This document shows positions 52,997 through 61,482 of a stretch of 64,000 nt of DNA, in pieces. The notes under the pieces were generated by a model. The model made no database searches. It saw only the letters and a program-made list of their open reading frames with translations, and had not been told where the DNA came from. Position 1 is the stretch's first letter; each line of letters opens with the position of its first letter. The position numbers were made by a program, and so were the translations under genes. The DNA comes from Janthinobacterium sp. PAMC25594. GTDB taxonomy: Bacteria > Pseudomonadota > Gammaproteobacteria > Burkholderiales > Burkholderiaceae_D. The stretch is from assembly GCF_019443505.1 (NCBI RefSeq), contig NZ_CP080377.1, forward strand, positions 1,984,001 through 2,048,000, written 5' to 3'.

Positions 52997-53392
52997 ATGT
53001 TGCTACCGTTACGATTGAATAAACGCGTGTACGCCACCCTTGCTGGATCCTTCTTTCTTGTTGCGGGTGCCTCATCGGCGTTTGCTACCACTCTTGACGA
53101 GGATCGGACACGAGGTGACATACATGGATTGTTTGAGATAAGGGATGCCGCTGTACAGTTCATTGCAGCTGAAAATCTGAAAAATGGAACAAACTGGCAG
53201 GCCATGGAGCCGAACCGGAAGATTCTGGTTGCCAAATGCGCGGTATCTCTGCGCGTGAAATGGGTTCCGAAGAGCCATGGCCTGTCTGGACCGAATGTTG
53301 CTGTAAGTTGCGGCCAGACCGTAAAACCCACGATGCAAAAGAAATGGGAAGTGTTCGTACCAATCAATAAGGAGCCGATGGCGCATACATGA
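52997..53392 (+). CDS. Small secreted protein, unknown (131 aa)
   Basis: A 131-aa protein with a signal peptide (ATLAGSFFLVAGASSAFA, cleavage near residue 31). The mature part is TTLDEDRTRGDIHGLFEIRDAAVQFIAAENLKNG... with two cysteines (AKCAVSL, AVSCGQ) that could form one disulfide. AAGGA precedes the ATG at 52997. No family recognised. Codon use and GC are lower than in the first 50 kb, which suggests acquisition. Confidence 0.65.
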   Translation: MLLPLRLNKRVYATLAGSFFLVAGASSAFATTLDEDRTRGDIHGLFEIRDAAVQFIAAENLKNGTNWQAMEPNRKILVAKCAVSLRVKWVPKSHGLSGPNVAVSCGQTVKPTMQKKWEVFVPINKEPMAHT

Positions 53393-53596
53393 GCACATCG
53401 GGGTCATTCCATGGCATTGCACACGAACTGAGGTGCTGGCCGTCGTAGAAACTGGCTCAACCGAGGAGATCAGCGGAACCACGCGGCGCTGCCTTAGCAC
53501 TGGCACCACAATTTCGCTTCTGAATCACTAATCTGGTGCAACCGAACAACGGCAGATATAATAATCGACTCAGATTTATTGATACAACAAGACCAC

Positions 53597-53980
53597 ATGA
53601 AAATAAAAATATCATTCATCGCCTCGCTAGGAATGCTATCGCTAATTCAAGCACCCCCATCCTTCGCGGATAATATCAACGGGAAAAATCTCTATGTACA
53701 GCGATGCTCCATGTGTCATGGAACAGATATCAGGGGAACCGGCCCATTGGCAAATAAAAGTAATCCTCCCACGCCTGACCTTACAACATCCGCCTTCAAA
53801 AAACGTCTGAAAGATTATCCTGGCGTTATTGTTTCATCAGTCATACTTCGCCCGAATGGCGACTTGATTCCAAAAACTTTGCGAGAAAATGGCGTAAAAA
53901 TATCGGCGTACGCCTGGAAAGTTCAGGATTTTCGCGACTTGAATCAATACATGAGTGGTGTGATTTTAAAGAATCGATGA
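53597..53980 (+). CDS. Small c-type cytochrome
   Basis: A 127-aa exported protein: signal peptide about residues 1-24, then NGKNLYVQRCSMCHG with the heme-binding Cys37-x2-Cys40-His41. The likely axial methionine is in the C-terminal helix (LNQYMSGVI, near residue 120). This is a single-heme class I cytochrome, probably a periplasmic electron carrier. It is clearly AT-richer than the core genes. No obvious redox partner is adjacent. Confidence 0.85.
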   Translation: MKIKISFIASLGMLSLIQAPPSFADNINGKNLYVQRCSMCHGTDIRGTGPLANKSNPPTPDLTTSAFKKRLKDYPGVIVSSVILRPNGDLIPKTLRENGVKISAYAWKVQDFRDLNQYMSGVILKNR

Positions 53981-54081
53981 TTTTCAGATAATATTGGTCC
54001 GCGAAGTTGCCGTTGGAGGATTCGAAGGGCGCGAAGGCAGCAAACGAACATCGAAATTCTTCGGAATATCAAGAGTACGAT

Positions 54082-54111
54082 AAAAAAGCCAGTCAAATGA
54101 CTGGCTTTTTT
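54082..54111. terminator. Bidirectional terminator
   Basis: A6, GCCAGTCA, a 2-nt loop, the complement, T6 (a perfect 14-bp arm on each side). It lies three bases beyond the GFA-family stop codon. Confidence 0.9.
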
Positions 54112-54113
54112 CA

Positions 54114-54506
54114 TTATGCCGGACTTTCTTGAAACTGCTTTGCATTATCACAAATTTCATACCAAGCAGGCTTGGAGCCAACATAAACATGAAATTGCAT
54201 TCTTACCTCAGGGTCATCATCCAGACAGTTAACCGATATTGGAAATGAATCACTCTCTGAGCCAACTTCCCCCAACGAGGTTCCGCAATTTTTGCAAAAA
54301 GTTCTTGCATATTTAAAGGGAGGCTCTGGTTCATATCGTTGAATAAATTCTCGCCCCTCCAGCAAGGTAAATGAATTTTTATCAACAAAGGCCAAGGCAC
54401 TCGCTCCGGCCTTCCGACAACGAGAACAGTGACACATGCCCATCATGCTCGGGGGTGATGCCAATTCAAACTTTACTGAGCCACAGTAGCAACTACCTTT
54501 GATCAT
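54114..54506 (-). CDS. GFA-family (CENP-V/GFA) zinc protein
   Basis: A 130-aa protein with the GFA zinc-binding pattern: Cys6-x-Cys8-Gly, Cys25-x-Cys27-x2-Cys30, and Cys71-x2-Cys74. Members are called glutathione-dependent formaldehyde-activating enzymes, but most, probably including this one, are uncharacterised. AAGGA lies ahead of the ATG. The promoter overlaps a strong LexA box, so it is probably DNA-damage-inducible. Confidence 0.9.
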   Translation of the reverse strand: MIKGSCYCGSVKFELASPPSMMGMCHCSRCRKAGASALAFVDKNSFTLLEGREFIQRYEPEPPFKYARTFCKNCGTSLGEVGSESDSFPISVNCLDDDPEVRMQFHVYVGSKPAWYEICDNAKQFQESPA

Positions 54507-54529
54507 GAGATGTCCTTTTTGAAAGTTGA

Positions 54530-54549
54530 CACTGTATTTTTACACAGTA
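54530..54549 (-). promoter_or_regulatory. LexA (SOS) box on the GFA-gene promoter
   Basis: CACTGTATTTTTACACAGTA fits CTGT-N8-ACAG with an AT-rich centre. On the minus strand it overlaps a -10-like TAAAAA, and TTGTCT stands as a -35 about 16 bases further upstream. It lies 24 bases before the GFA ATG, an ideal place for a repressor. Confidence 0.8.
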
Positions 54550-54722
54550 CTTCTGGACAGACAAGGTACACATGGAGGAATTTTTCAGAAGCTAAAGCAG
54601 AAAGCACCATACGGGCGTGAGGGCCAGATACCGATCAGATACTGACAAAAACTGACAGTCAACCTACGTATGATCGGCGAATCAAAAACCAAAAACCAAA
54701 AAGTTACAGGGATAAATTCACC

Positions 54723-55517
54723 ATGACTACTTTTACTCACTCTTCAGGCCAGCACTTATCCGTTGATGATGCCGAAATATACTTTGAAATCATAGGCAAT
54801 CCGATAAGGAGTCCATTGCTGTTACTGCACGGCGGCTTAGGCAACCTCACAGACTTCAATGGTATTGTCGGTCAACTTGCAAATGAATTTAGATTGATTG
54901 GCGTTGATTTTCGTGGGCACGGCAAGTCGATGCTCGGGAAATCCCGCTTGACCTATCAACGATATCAAGCAGATGTTGAAGCTATTCTGGCACACTTGAA
55001 CATCGATTGTTTTTCCATACTGGGCTTTAGTGACGGTGGTATCACCGCCTTGCGCATGGCCGCTGAAACCCCTGCGCGGATCAAGGGACTGGTGGCTGTG
55101 GCGGCTCAAAGTCAAATGGAAGCGGACGCCCCGATCCTTCCTATGTTAAGTGGCGTGACGGCTGATTTCTGGGAGACAAAGTTTCCCGATGCAGTCTCCT
55201 ACTACAGAGAGAACAATCCAGAACCAGACTTTGATGCGTTGATCAAATCGGTTGTATCGCTCTGGACAAATATAAAACACAGCGCTTACCCTGGCAATCT
55301 GATCAAGCAGATCACGGCACAAACGTTGCTGGTGCGTGGCGACGAAGATCATCTTTGTTCGTTAAAGTGCATCGCTGACCTACGAGATCAAATAAAAGGT
55401 TCTGCCTTCTTGAACATCCCATATGCAGGGCACGAGGTCTACAAAGATTCTCCTGTTTTATTCATGGAGGTGGTGTACGATTTTCTTATCAATCAGCTCA
55501 GTCGGAAAGCTGATTAG
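54723..55517 (+). CDS. Alpha/beta-fold hydrolase
   Basis: A 264-aa hydrolase: oxyanion-hole HGG (residues 36-38), nucleophile elbow GFSDGG with Ser103, acid Asp207 or Asp209 in VRGDEDHL, and His237 in YAGHEV. Small esterases and lipases of this kind act on soluble esters; the substrate is unknown. There is no signal peptide. Moderate GC, in keeping with the accessory region. Its 3' end overlaps an opposing frame by 60 bp. Confidence 0.88.
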   Translation: MTTFTHSSGQHLSVDDAEIYFEIIGNPIRSPLLLLHGGLGNLTDFNGIVGQLANEFRLIGVDFRGHGKSMLGKSRLTYQRYQADVEAILAHLNIDCFSILGFSDGGITALRMAAETPARIKGLVAVAAQSQMEADAPILPMLSGVTADFWETKFPDAVSYYRENNPEPDFDALIKSVVSLWTNIKHSAYPGNLIKQITAQTLLVRGDEDHLCSLKCIADLRDQIKGSAFLNIPYAGHEVYKDSPVLFMEVVYDFLINQLSRKAD

Positions 55518-55841
55518 ACGCCGCGCGTTACCGTTTTCCCACTTCACCCTCAGCCACGCACTGTCGGGTGGCAGTTGTAGATAGAGTTGCTGAGTCAAAT
55601 CGGCAAGCATGCGCAAATTTTCTGTCCGGATCCCCCACACGTTTGCTAACTCATCATGTTTACCGCCCAGTTTCCCCCATACTTCGCAAAGTGAATGCGG
55701 CGCAAACAACTCGTTTGCGGTCAGGACAATCACAGGAACGCGCGACTCCTTGCGCAGCTCGACGACGTATTGCCCATCGACGTTCCCGAAGGCGACAGTG
55801 TAGTTGGTGCCGGTGGGGATGCCGTTAATGGAATTGCGCAC
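55458..55841 (-). CDS. Unknown protein, possibly a remnant
   Basis: A 127-aa frame starting with GTG: MRNSINGIPTGTNYTVAFGN and onward, with VIVLTANELFAPHSLCEVWGKLGGKHDELANVWGIRTENLRMLADLTQQL looking protein-like. The last 20 residues are antisense to the end of the hydrolase gene, so the original stop may have been lost. No Shine-Dalgarno is visible, and the frame runs upstream a little without a start. No family recognised. Confidence 0.45.
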   Translation of the reverse strand: MRNSINGIPTGTNYTVAFGNVDGQYVVELRKESRVPVIVLTANELFAPHSLCEVWGKLGGKHDELANVWGIRTENLRMLADLTQQLYLQLPPDSAWLRVKWENGNARRLISFPTELIDKKIVHHLHE

Positions 55842-55916
55842 ACGTAGATGAAAACTTCGGTAAGAGCATGAGGTTGCACTCGCTCAACGGCCCCATTGCT
55901 TGGACGCTGCTAAGTC

Positions 55917-56366
55917 CTATAGCATGCCCCGGCTATGCATACAGTCAAGCACCCGACGCGCACCAAAACTGCGGGCGATCTGCCTGCTGTCGGCACCGGC
56001 ATGATCCCTGCGGAAGGGATCGCCGCCATGGCGCAGGATCAGCTCGAACGCCGGCACACTATCGCTCTCGGCGGCGAGCATCAGGGCCGTCCTCCCCTTC
56101 GCCGGAGCGTTGACGATGGCATTGGGATTGGCGCCGTGTTCGAGCAAAATTTTGATGATCTCCAGTAGTTTGGGAATCGGGTATTGCGATACTAGATCGC
56201 CGACCATGGTTTGCACGACGCTCTGGAAAATTGCTGCATATTCCGGATTTTTCATTGCCTGGGCCATGCCATCCTGGTCACCCAGCATACCTGCCATGGA
56301 GACCTTGGAGCGGCGCAGGACCTCACGCAACAGTGGATCGTGCGCGGCACTGGTGGGTGCCCGCAT
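55917..56366 (-). CDS. Ankyrin-repeat protein
   Basis: A 149-aa protein whose C-terminal half holds two ankyrin units (LLEIIKILLEHGANPNAIVN, then GRTALMLAAESDSVPAFELILRHGGDPF). The N-terminal part is helical and not recognised. It starts about 90 bases from the left end of an IS5-type element, and an upstream part may have been lost. A binding or regulatory role is likely; partners are not evident. Confidence 0.65.
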   Translation of the reverse strand: MRAPTSAAHDPLLREVLRRSKVSMAGMLGDQDGMAQAMKNPEYAAIFQSVVQTMVGDLVSQYPIPKLLEIIKILLEHGANPNAIVNAPAKGRTALMLAAESDSVPAFELILRHGGDPFRRDHAGADSRQIARSFGARRVLDCMHSRGML

Positions 56367-56458
56367 AGTGCCCAGGGTCAGCAATCACAGCTTGACCTGT
56401 GCATATCTGGCTCTATAAAGTTTGAAGTCAGCTTAAGATAAAGAGCTATGACTGCTAA

Positions 56459-57371
56459 GTGACGGTTTAAAAACTTCATAGCAACTTTCGGGTCAAAGCA
56501 TCTTTGATGTTTTTGGAGCGATTGATGATGTGGACGCAAGAGAATCGAAACCGGCATCAGCAGGTGAGGACGGCACTCAAACGTGGCTATCCCACAGATG
56601 TGAAAGATGAAGAGTGGCGCCTGATCGCGCCGCTGCTGCCAAGGCAAGCGAAGACGGGAAGACCTCGCAAGACGGACTTGCGCGCAGTGATCAATGCGCT
56701 GCGTTACATGGTGCGGTCCGGATGCGAGTGGCGCATGCTGCCCAATGATTTCCCGCCGTATCAGACGGTCTATTACTGGTTTCGGCGCCTGATGCGGCGC
56801 ATGCTGTTTCGTACCATTCATGACTTGGCGCTGATGCTGGATCGCTTGTGCAATGAGCGGGAGGTGCTGCCGAGTGCCGGTGTTGTCGATAGCCAGAGCG
56901 TGAAAGCACCCGGCGCGCGAACGCGAGGTTATGACGCCAACAAGAAACTCAGCGGGCGCAAACGCCACATTGCGGTCGACACGGATGGTCGCTTGCTGGC
57001 GATAAACCTGACGCCAGCCGACATTGCCGACTCCACTGGCGCGCAGATGGTGCTCGATGGATTGATCAAACGCTGGCCGTGGGTGAAGCATCTGTTTGGG
57101 GATGCTGCATACGACCGCAGACAGTTGATGGACAAGGCCGCGTTTCTCGACTTTACTGTGGAAGTCGTGCGGCGTCTGCAGGGGCAGCAAGGTTTCGCTG
57201 TTCAGCCAAGGCGCTGGGTGGTCGAGCGAACGTTCGCATGGCTGATGCGTTACCGGCGTCTGGTGCGTGACTACGAACAGCGCATTGACGTGTCGGAAAA
57301 CATGATCTATCTGGCCATGGGATCGTTGCTGCTGCATCGACTAAATTTCCGCTAAGTTATTAAACCGTCTC
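56459..57371 (+). mobile_element. IS5-family element (IS1031-like), about 913 bp
   Basis: The ends are GTGACGGTTTAAAAACTT (left) and, complemented, GAGACGGTTTAATAACTT (right), two mismatches in 18. It is preceded by TAA and followed by TTA rather than an identical TNA duplication, so the right target copy has probably been changed by the neighbouring insertion. One intact transposase gene. Confidence 0.85.
56525..57355 (+). CDS. IS5-family transposase (IS1031 group)
   Basis: A 276-aa DDE transposase: the N-terminal DUF4096-like region (YPTDVKDEEWRLIAPLLP...YMVRSGCEWRMLPNDFPPYQTVYYWF) is followed by DDE residues in GVVDSQSV, LFGDAAYDR and RWVVERTFAWL. ATG 56525 is chosen for GGAG seven bases upstream. 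The frame is intact, and probably so is mobility. Confidence 0.92.
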   Translation: MMWTQENRNRHQQVRTALKRGYPTDVKDEEWRLIAPLLPRQAKTGRPRKTDLRAVINALRYMVRSGCEWRMLPNDFPPYQTVYYWFRRLMRRMLFRTIHDLALMLDRLCNEREVLPSAGVVDSQSVKAPGARTRGYDANKKLSGRKRHIAVDTDGRLLAINLTPADIADSTGAQMVLDGLIKRWPWVKHLFGDAAYDRRQLMDKAAFLDFTVEVVRRLQGQQGFAVQPRRWVVERTFAWLMRYRRLVRDYEQRIDVSENMIYLAMGSLLLHRLNFR

Positions 57372-57374
57372 TTA

Positions 57375-58603
57375 GAGGGTGTAGACAAAATCAACTCTTA
57401 TAAGCGAGTCTGTTGAGTAGCATACGCGCTTCAGCCAACCAAACCCAAGCTGCCGAGACATCGAGTTTGCGGTCGTGATGCATTACCGTGCGGCGCCAGC
57501 GTTCAGTCCACGCATGGGTCCTTTCGACGACCCAGCGCATGGGAAGGACCATGAATCCGGCATTTGTAGCCGCATCATGCACAGGAGCGATCTTGGGATC
57601 GTGTAGCGTTCCGGTGGTGCCATTGGCTGGATGACGAACTACTTCAACGCGAATACCGTGTGCCTGCTCGATGGCATGCGCACATTTTCCGCCATAGGCA
57701 CCGTCGGTATAGAGCTTCTCGAGGCGAGGGCTCTTGCTGCACGCTTGCGTCACCACCGCTGGTGTGGCATCCCGATCTTGCACGCTCGCGGCGGTGACCG
57801 ACACTGCGATGAGCAGCCCCATCGTATCGACCACGAGATGACGCTTGCGCCCTTTGATCTTCTTGCCTGCATCAAATCCGCTTTCGCCACCTTGCGGCGA
57901 GATACGGGTGGACTGTGCATCAATCACCGCCGCGCTTGGCGTACTTGCTCGTCCCATGCGGATACGCCATTGTTCGCGTAGCCGGTCTTGCATCTGTTCG
58001 AATACACCTGCGCCAACCCAGCGCGAAAACGCCTTGTAGACCGCCTGCCAGGGTGGAAACGTCTCCGGTAGCAGCCGCCATGCGCAGCCGGTGCGCAGCA
58101 CGTAAGAACACGCGTTGACGAGATCGCGGCGACTGTAACGCACGGGCTTGCCGCGCTGTCCCGGCATACGTTCGAACAAATCGGCAACCAGCTCCCATTC
58201 CGCATCTGTCAGGTTGGTGCTGTATGGCGAGATGGCCTCGCGCCTGTGGGCTGCTGTGTAGCCATACCGCTTCGTTCCTTCGGCTCGCACAGCGAAGGTC
58301 CGGTGTACCGGCTTGAGCCGTACGACACCTAGCGCGCGTAGCGCGCGACGAATCGTTGCTGCGCACACGCGTAAAGCACAGCGGTGATGAAGTTCGTCGG
58401 CGATTTCCTGCAAGCTGGCCTGCGCGCGCTCCATTACGATATCGTGTAAAAATGCGATATGCTCAGGCTTCAACGCAGGTGGCCTGCCGCCGGCTCTGCT
58501 TGACGGCTCCGTGCCGTCGAGTGGATATTTCGTTGCCATGGCATGCTCCTCCCACATCGCGATAGCATGCCACAACTCCGGTATTGATTTTGTCTACACC
58601 CTC
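57375..58603 (-). mobile_element. IS5-family element (IS427-like), 1229 bp
   Basis: Terminal inverted repeats GAGGGTGTAGACAAAATCAA, perfect over 20 bp at both ends. The TTA direct repeats (57372-57374 and 58604-58606) are the TNA duplication usual for IS427-group elements. It was inserted at the TTA that abuts the right end of the previous IS5-type element, so the two lie back to back. Confidence 0.92.
57391..58539 (-). CDS. IS5-family transposase with N-terminal HTH
   Basis: A 382-aa transposase. An N-terminal HTH region (residues about 18-80: RPPALKPEHIAFLHDIVMERAQASLQEIADELHHRCALRVCAATIRRALRALGV) is fused to a DUF4096/DDE_Tnp_1 core (LTDAEWELVADLFERMPG..., AVIDAQSTR, TDGAYGG, RWVVERTHAW). 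The start at 58539 has GGGAGGAG upstream; an upstream in-frame ATG would add 12 residues. The frame is intact. The fused HTH is a longer layout than the classic IS5 transposase. Confidence 0.9.
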   Translation of the reverse strand: MATKYPLDGTEPSSRAGGRPPALKPEHIAFLHDIVMERAQASLQEIADELHHRCALRVCAATIRRALRALGVVRLKPVHRTFAVRAEGTKRYGYTAAHRREAISPYSTNLTDAEWELVADLFERMPGQRGKPVRYSRRDLVNACSYVLRTGCAWRLLPETFPPWQAVYKAFSRWVGAGVFEQMQDRLREQWRIRMGRASTPSAAVIDAQSTRISPQGGESGFDAGKKIKGRKRHLVVDTMGLLIAVSVTAASVQDRDATPAVVTQACSKSPRLEKLYTDGAYGGKCAHAIEQAHGIRVEVVRHPANGTTGTLHDPKIAPVHDAATNAGFMVLPMRWVVERTHAWTERWRRTVMHHDRKLDVSAAWVWLAEARMLLNRLAYKS

Positions 58604-58606
58604 TTA

Positions 58607-59175
58607 GTGCAACCAGAACTCCTGAACGGCGGACTAATATCAATTTAGTTTTTTAAAAAAATTAAACTTAGCTTAATTTCTCTCAAGCTGCTATCGCGCA
58701 GGTATTTAGCGAGGCTAACCTGATCAGAAAAATTATACTTTACTGATGCCAATTTTAATATTTGAGAAAAGCCTGGCTCGTAATTTCCAATGCGCTGAAT
58801 TGGCTATTTGCAGCACACACAGGCTCGCCGCCGAGTAAAAATAAGCATACATTGCCAAGGAAACGAGCCGTGAAAAATGGCTCAAAAGTGCGTCAAAATG
58901 CGTCAAATCGCATGCCCCCTCTCCGCCCCGCCGCGCCAGTGCTCATGCGCCTTCGGCCATGGCGCAAAGTTGAGTCAAAAGAGCCCTATATAGCGGGCAG
59001 GTGTGGAGGGGGGGACAACTGCGCGCACCGGGCTGAAATGGGCTTTTTTCTTGCTTTTGGTGCAACATCATTCGTCGGGACGTGAAAAAGCCGTCTCATA
59101 GATGGCTATGGCTGGGACGCTCCGGCGCGGCTGCGCTAGCGCGGCCCCGCCCTGCCGACTATCGCGGCGTGGCGG
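58607..59175. other. Non-coding, AT-rich then phage-like junction
   Basis: No convincing gene. The first 150 bases are very AT-rich. Around 58870-58915 lie short repeats (GTGCGTCAAAATGCGTCAAA). At 59020-59060 a GGGCTGAAATGGGCTTTTTT stem-plus-T run could terminate transcription. The right part is the downstream end of the prophage fragment. Confidence 0.4.
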
Positions 59176-59391
59176 TCATCCTGGGCGGCCGGCGCGGACC
59201 TTGGCCGCTTGCTCCTTTTCGTAATCGTCGCGGCAGTCCACATCGCAGAACAGCAGCGCGGGCGCCAGCGCCTCGTCGCAGTAGTGGCAGCAGCCATGCG
59301 CCACCAGGGCGGGCCGGCGCCGCACAGCGGCCAGGCCGCGCGCCACCTCGGCGAAGATGATCTTGTCGGTGTTATCGATGTGGTCGCTCAT
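59176..59391 (-). CDS. Small zinc-ribbon prophage protein
   Basis: A 71-aa protein with two CxxC/CxxxC-type pairs (CCHYCDEAL and LFCDVDCRDDYEKEQAAK). This pattern is seen in small genes next to the portal gene of P2-like prophages. It overlaps the end of the portal fragment by 4 bp, as in an intact phage operon. Function unknown; probably DNA or RNA binding. Confidence 0.6.
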   Translation of the reverse strand: MSDHIDNTDKIIFAEVARGLAAVRRRPALVAHGCCHYCDEALAPALLFCDVDCRDDYEKEQAAKVRAGRPG

Positions 59392-59936
59392 GCCGCGCCC
59401 TCCCCGCCCGTAGCCAGGTCATACGGGGCAAACCTCACCACTTCCACGCCGGCCCACTCGTTGATCGCTTCGAACTGCGCCTGCAGCGGCACCAGCTCGT
59501 TACGCGCGAAGACGCGCGCGGCCGGTTCGACGGCGCCGAAGCCGCCGGCATTGTTCGGCAGGATGCTCATCAGCTGCGGCGGCACGCGGTGCGCGGCCAG
59601 CTGGTCGTCGCGCGTGACGCTCTTGATGTTAAAAAACTCGTCCTTGGCGGCCACGTCCGACACGGGCAGAATCTGGATGCCGTCCTTCTTGCCGTTCGGC
59701 GCGTACATGAACAGATTGCGGAAGTTGCCAGGGCCCTTGCTGTCGCGCATGGCCTGGCGCAGCTTGTCCACGTCCTGCGTGTTGGCGGCGGCGTCCGTCA
59801 TGTAAAACACGAATCCCGCATGCGAACCGTTCTTGTAGTACTTGCGGCGGAACAAGGTGGCCGCCTCGTTGAGCCAGGCTGATTGCAGCGCGCTCAGGTA
59901 CTGCGGCACGCCGTACAGCTCCTGGTTTACATCAGG
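59388..59936 (-). pseudogene. C-terminal part of a P2-family phage portal protein (gpQ-like)
   Basis: The frame starts abruptly after a TAA (59937-59939) and reads PDVNQELYGVPQYLSALQSA, then WLNEAATLFRRKYYKNGSHAGF..., DDQLAAHRVPPQLMSILPNN and EWAGVEVVRFAPYDLA. This is the last half of PBSX/P2-type portal proteins (about 340 aa when complete). The N-terminal half is missing, cut off by IS debris to the right. No capsid or terminase genes remain. Confidence 0.85.
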
Positions 59937-60013
59937 TTATTTGATTCGTTCGATGTGTCAAAAACAGCTCCTGGCCGAAGACGGACCTTGCCAAGGTGGA
60001 CGCCACCAACTGA

Positions 60014-60253
60014 CTAGCAAAGGAGCTGCAAATTGTATGCGGCGACTTTCCAATTCCAATGCAGCGTAGCGCTCGGTAGATCGACCGAGCGCAGCACCTT
60101 GTCGCCCATCAGTGCCAAGCCCGCGAAGACGTGTTCCACACGCGCCCGAGTTTTGGCGATGCGTTTATTCCGGCGTTCCTTCGTTTCTGAGATCGGCTTG
60201 TCTTGGCTGCCCTTACGTTGGCTATGCATACGCCAGCTCCGCGAAATCGACAT
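60014..60253 (-). pseudogene. C-terminal fragment of an IS5-family transposase
   Basis: A 79-residue frame reading RKGSQDKPISETKERRNKRI then AKTRARVEHVFAGLALMGDKVLRSVDL and LHWNWKVAAYNLQLLC. This is the end of a typical IS5-group transposase including the catalytic Glu (RVEHVF). The first three quarters are gone. It lies between the truncated portal gene and the AT-rich spacer, and probably caused the deletion. Confidence 0.8.
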
Positions 60254-60255
60254 GC

Positions 60256-60757
60256 TATTCCATCACCTCGCAGCACATCGTCAAGCTTATTCAGCTTCGC
60301 TTCGCATTCCTAGTCGGAAAATAGGCTGGCTTTGATCATTAGAATAAAGTCAGAATCGGCTCGCCTACATCATTCCAGAGCTTGGGTGTTTTTTCGAGGT
60401 GCCCATCAGACGCGCAATTGAAAATCATGTGTCAGCACAATATTTTTTAACATTCGTTCCATTTGATATATATCAAATTTCTCTATCTTCCAAGGCAGAG
60501 AATACTTAAGTTCCATGGATATTAAATTGACAGATTCCAATAAAACAATGAATTTCAGATTGGAAATTATTTACAAATTTCCATATTAATTTAAATATTA
60601 TTATATCTACTACGGAAATCGATTGAAAAAGTGTCGATGGGAATATTGCGAGAGGTACAGCAATGGACGCATCGCATTATCACACCCGCGCATCCACCCA
60701 AAGCGCACGGTGAGTAATACCGGGAGAAAATGCATTGATTTTAATTAAGGAGCCGTT
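60256..60757. other. AT-rich intergenic region before the crystallin-like gene
   Basis: About 500 bases without a convincing gene. The centre (60440-60620) is strongly AT-rich and holds a perfect FNR-type box (60463-60476). A 24-codon frame (starting MDIKLTDSNKTMNF) follows it, but nothing supports its being translated. The last 40 bases supply AAGGAG for the next gene. Confidence 0.5.
60463..60476. promoter_or_regulatory. FNR/Anr-type box
   Basis: TTGATATATATCAA is an exact match to TTGAT-N4-ATCAA. If placed at -41.5 it would activate a start near 60517, about 240 bases ahead of the crystallin-like ATG, so any transcript has a long leader. Confidence 0.6.
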
Positions 60758-61402
60758 ATGTCACTGACTGAAACCACGCTGACCACGCCGGATCAAAATC
60801 AGGTTATTTTCTATGAGGGACAAAACTTCCAAGGCAAAGCCTATCTGTCCACACTGGGCGCGGAAGTCGATATTTACAAAAGTTACCGCCATCTGAACGA
60901 TCGATTGAATTCGGTTAAGGTGGGGGCCGCCTGCAAAATCTTGGCATTTCGTCATGCAGGTTTTGGGGCACCTACGAACGAACTGAATACCGATACGGGC
61001 AATATCAATGTGGGTGGCATGAGCGCTTTTGTGGTGCTCAATAAAGTCGGCCACCATGCGTTGTTATTCACGTTCGACGACAGCACCGATCTGCGGCGCA
61101 GCATGACGCTCCAGAGCGCGGGTTTCGGTTCTGTCACGCAACCTAATCCCGAGCCGGAGCAAGGAATCGACCCGAATATTCCGCGCGCATTCGTCACGCT
61201 CAAGGAAACCGATATCGAAACCAAACCCGTGGTGACGGCGATATTCGTCAGAAAATCCAACGGCGAGTATGAGTCCCCCAATGGCTCCCTCCATTTCTAT
61301 TGGAAGGATGGCAAGCCTCATGCAAAAAACATCCCGGAATATGAATCGGCAAGTCTGAGCTATACGCAGGAAGGTAATTTATTCAAATTCACCTGGAAAT
61401 AA
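60758..61402 (+). CDS. Beta/gamma-crystallin-like protein
   Basis: A 214-aa protein with no signal peptide. Residues about 15-55 (VIFYEGQNFQGKAYLSTLGAEVDIYKSYRHLNDRLNSVKVG) fit a beta/gamma-crystallin Greek-key unit, with the F/Y-x-x-x-x-F-x-G opening and an NDRLNSVKV turn close to the N/D-N/D-x-x-S/T-S calcium motif. The rest (AFVTLKETDIETKPVVTAIFVRKS...) is beta-rich and not recognised. AAGGAG lies at good distance. Calcium binding or a structural/stress role is plausible. Confidence 0.7.
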   Translation: MSLTETTLTTPDQNQVIFYEGQNFQGKAYLSTLGAEVDIYKSYRHLNDRLNSVKVGAACKILAFRHAGFGAPTNELNTDTGNINVGGMSAFVVLNKVGHHALLFTFDDSTDLRRSMTLQSAGFGSVTQPNPEPEQGIDPNIPRAFVTLKETDIETKPVVTAIFVRKSNGEYESPNGSLHFYWKDGKPHAKNIPEYESASLSYTQEGNLFKFTWK

Positions 61403-61482
61403 TCAACGAGCATACGTGCACCTCGCGTCACTGCGGGAAGACAGGTATGTCGAGATGCAATAGGGAATAATTGGAAAAGAAA

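Noticed and set aside
54009..54030. Second tRNA-derived att site (TTGGAGGATTCG shared with 62020-62035)
   Set aside because: Only 12 bases match and no tRNA end can be read, so the similarity may be chance.
59389..59909. Complete prophage
   Set aside because: Only a portal fragment and one small gene are present; no capsid, tail, terminase, lysis or integrase genes in the window.
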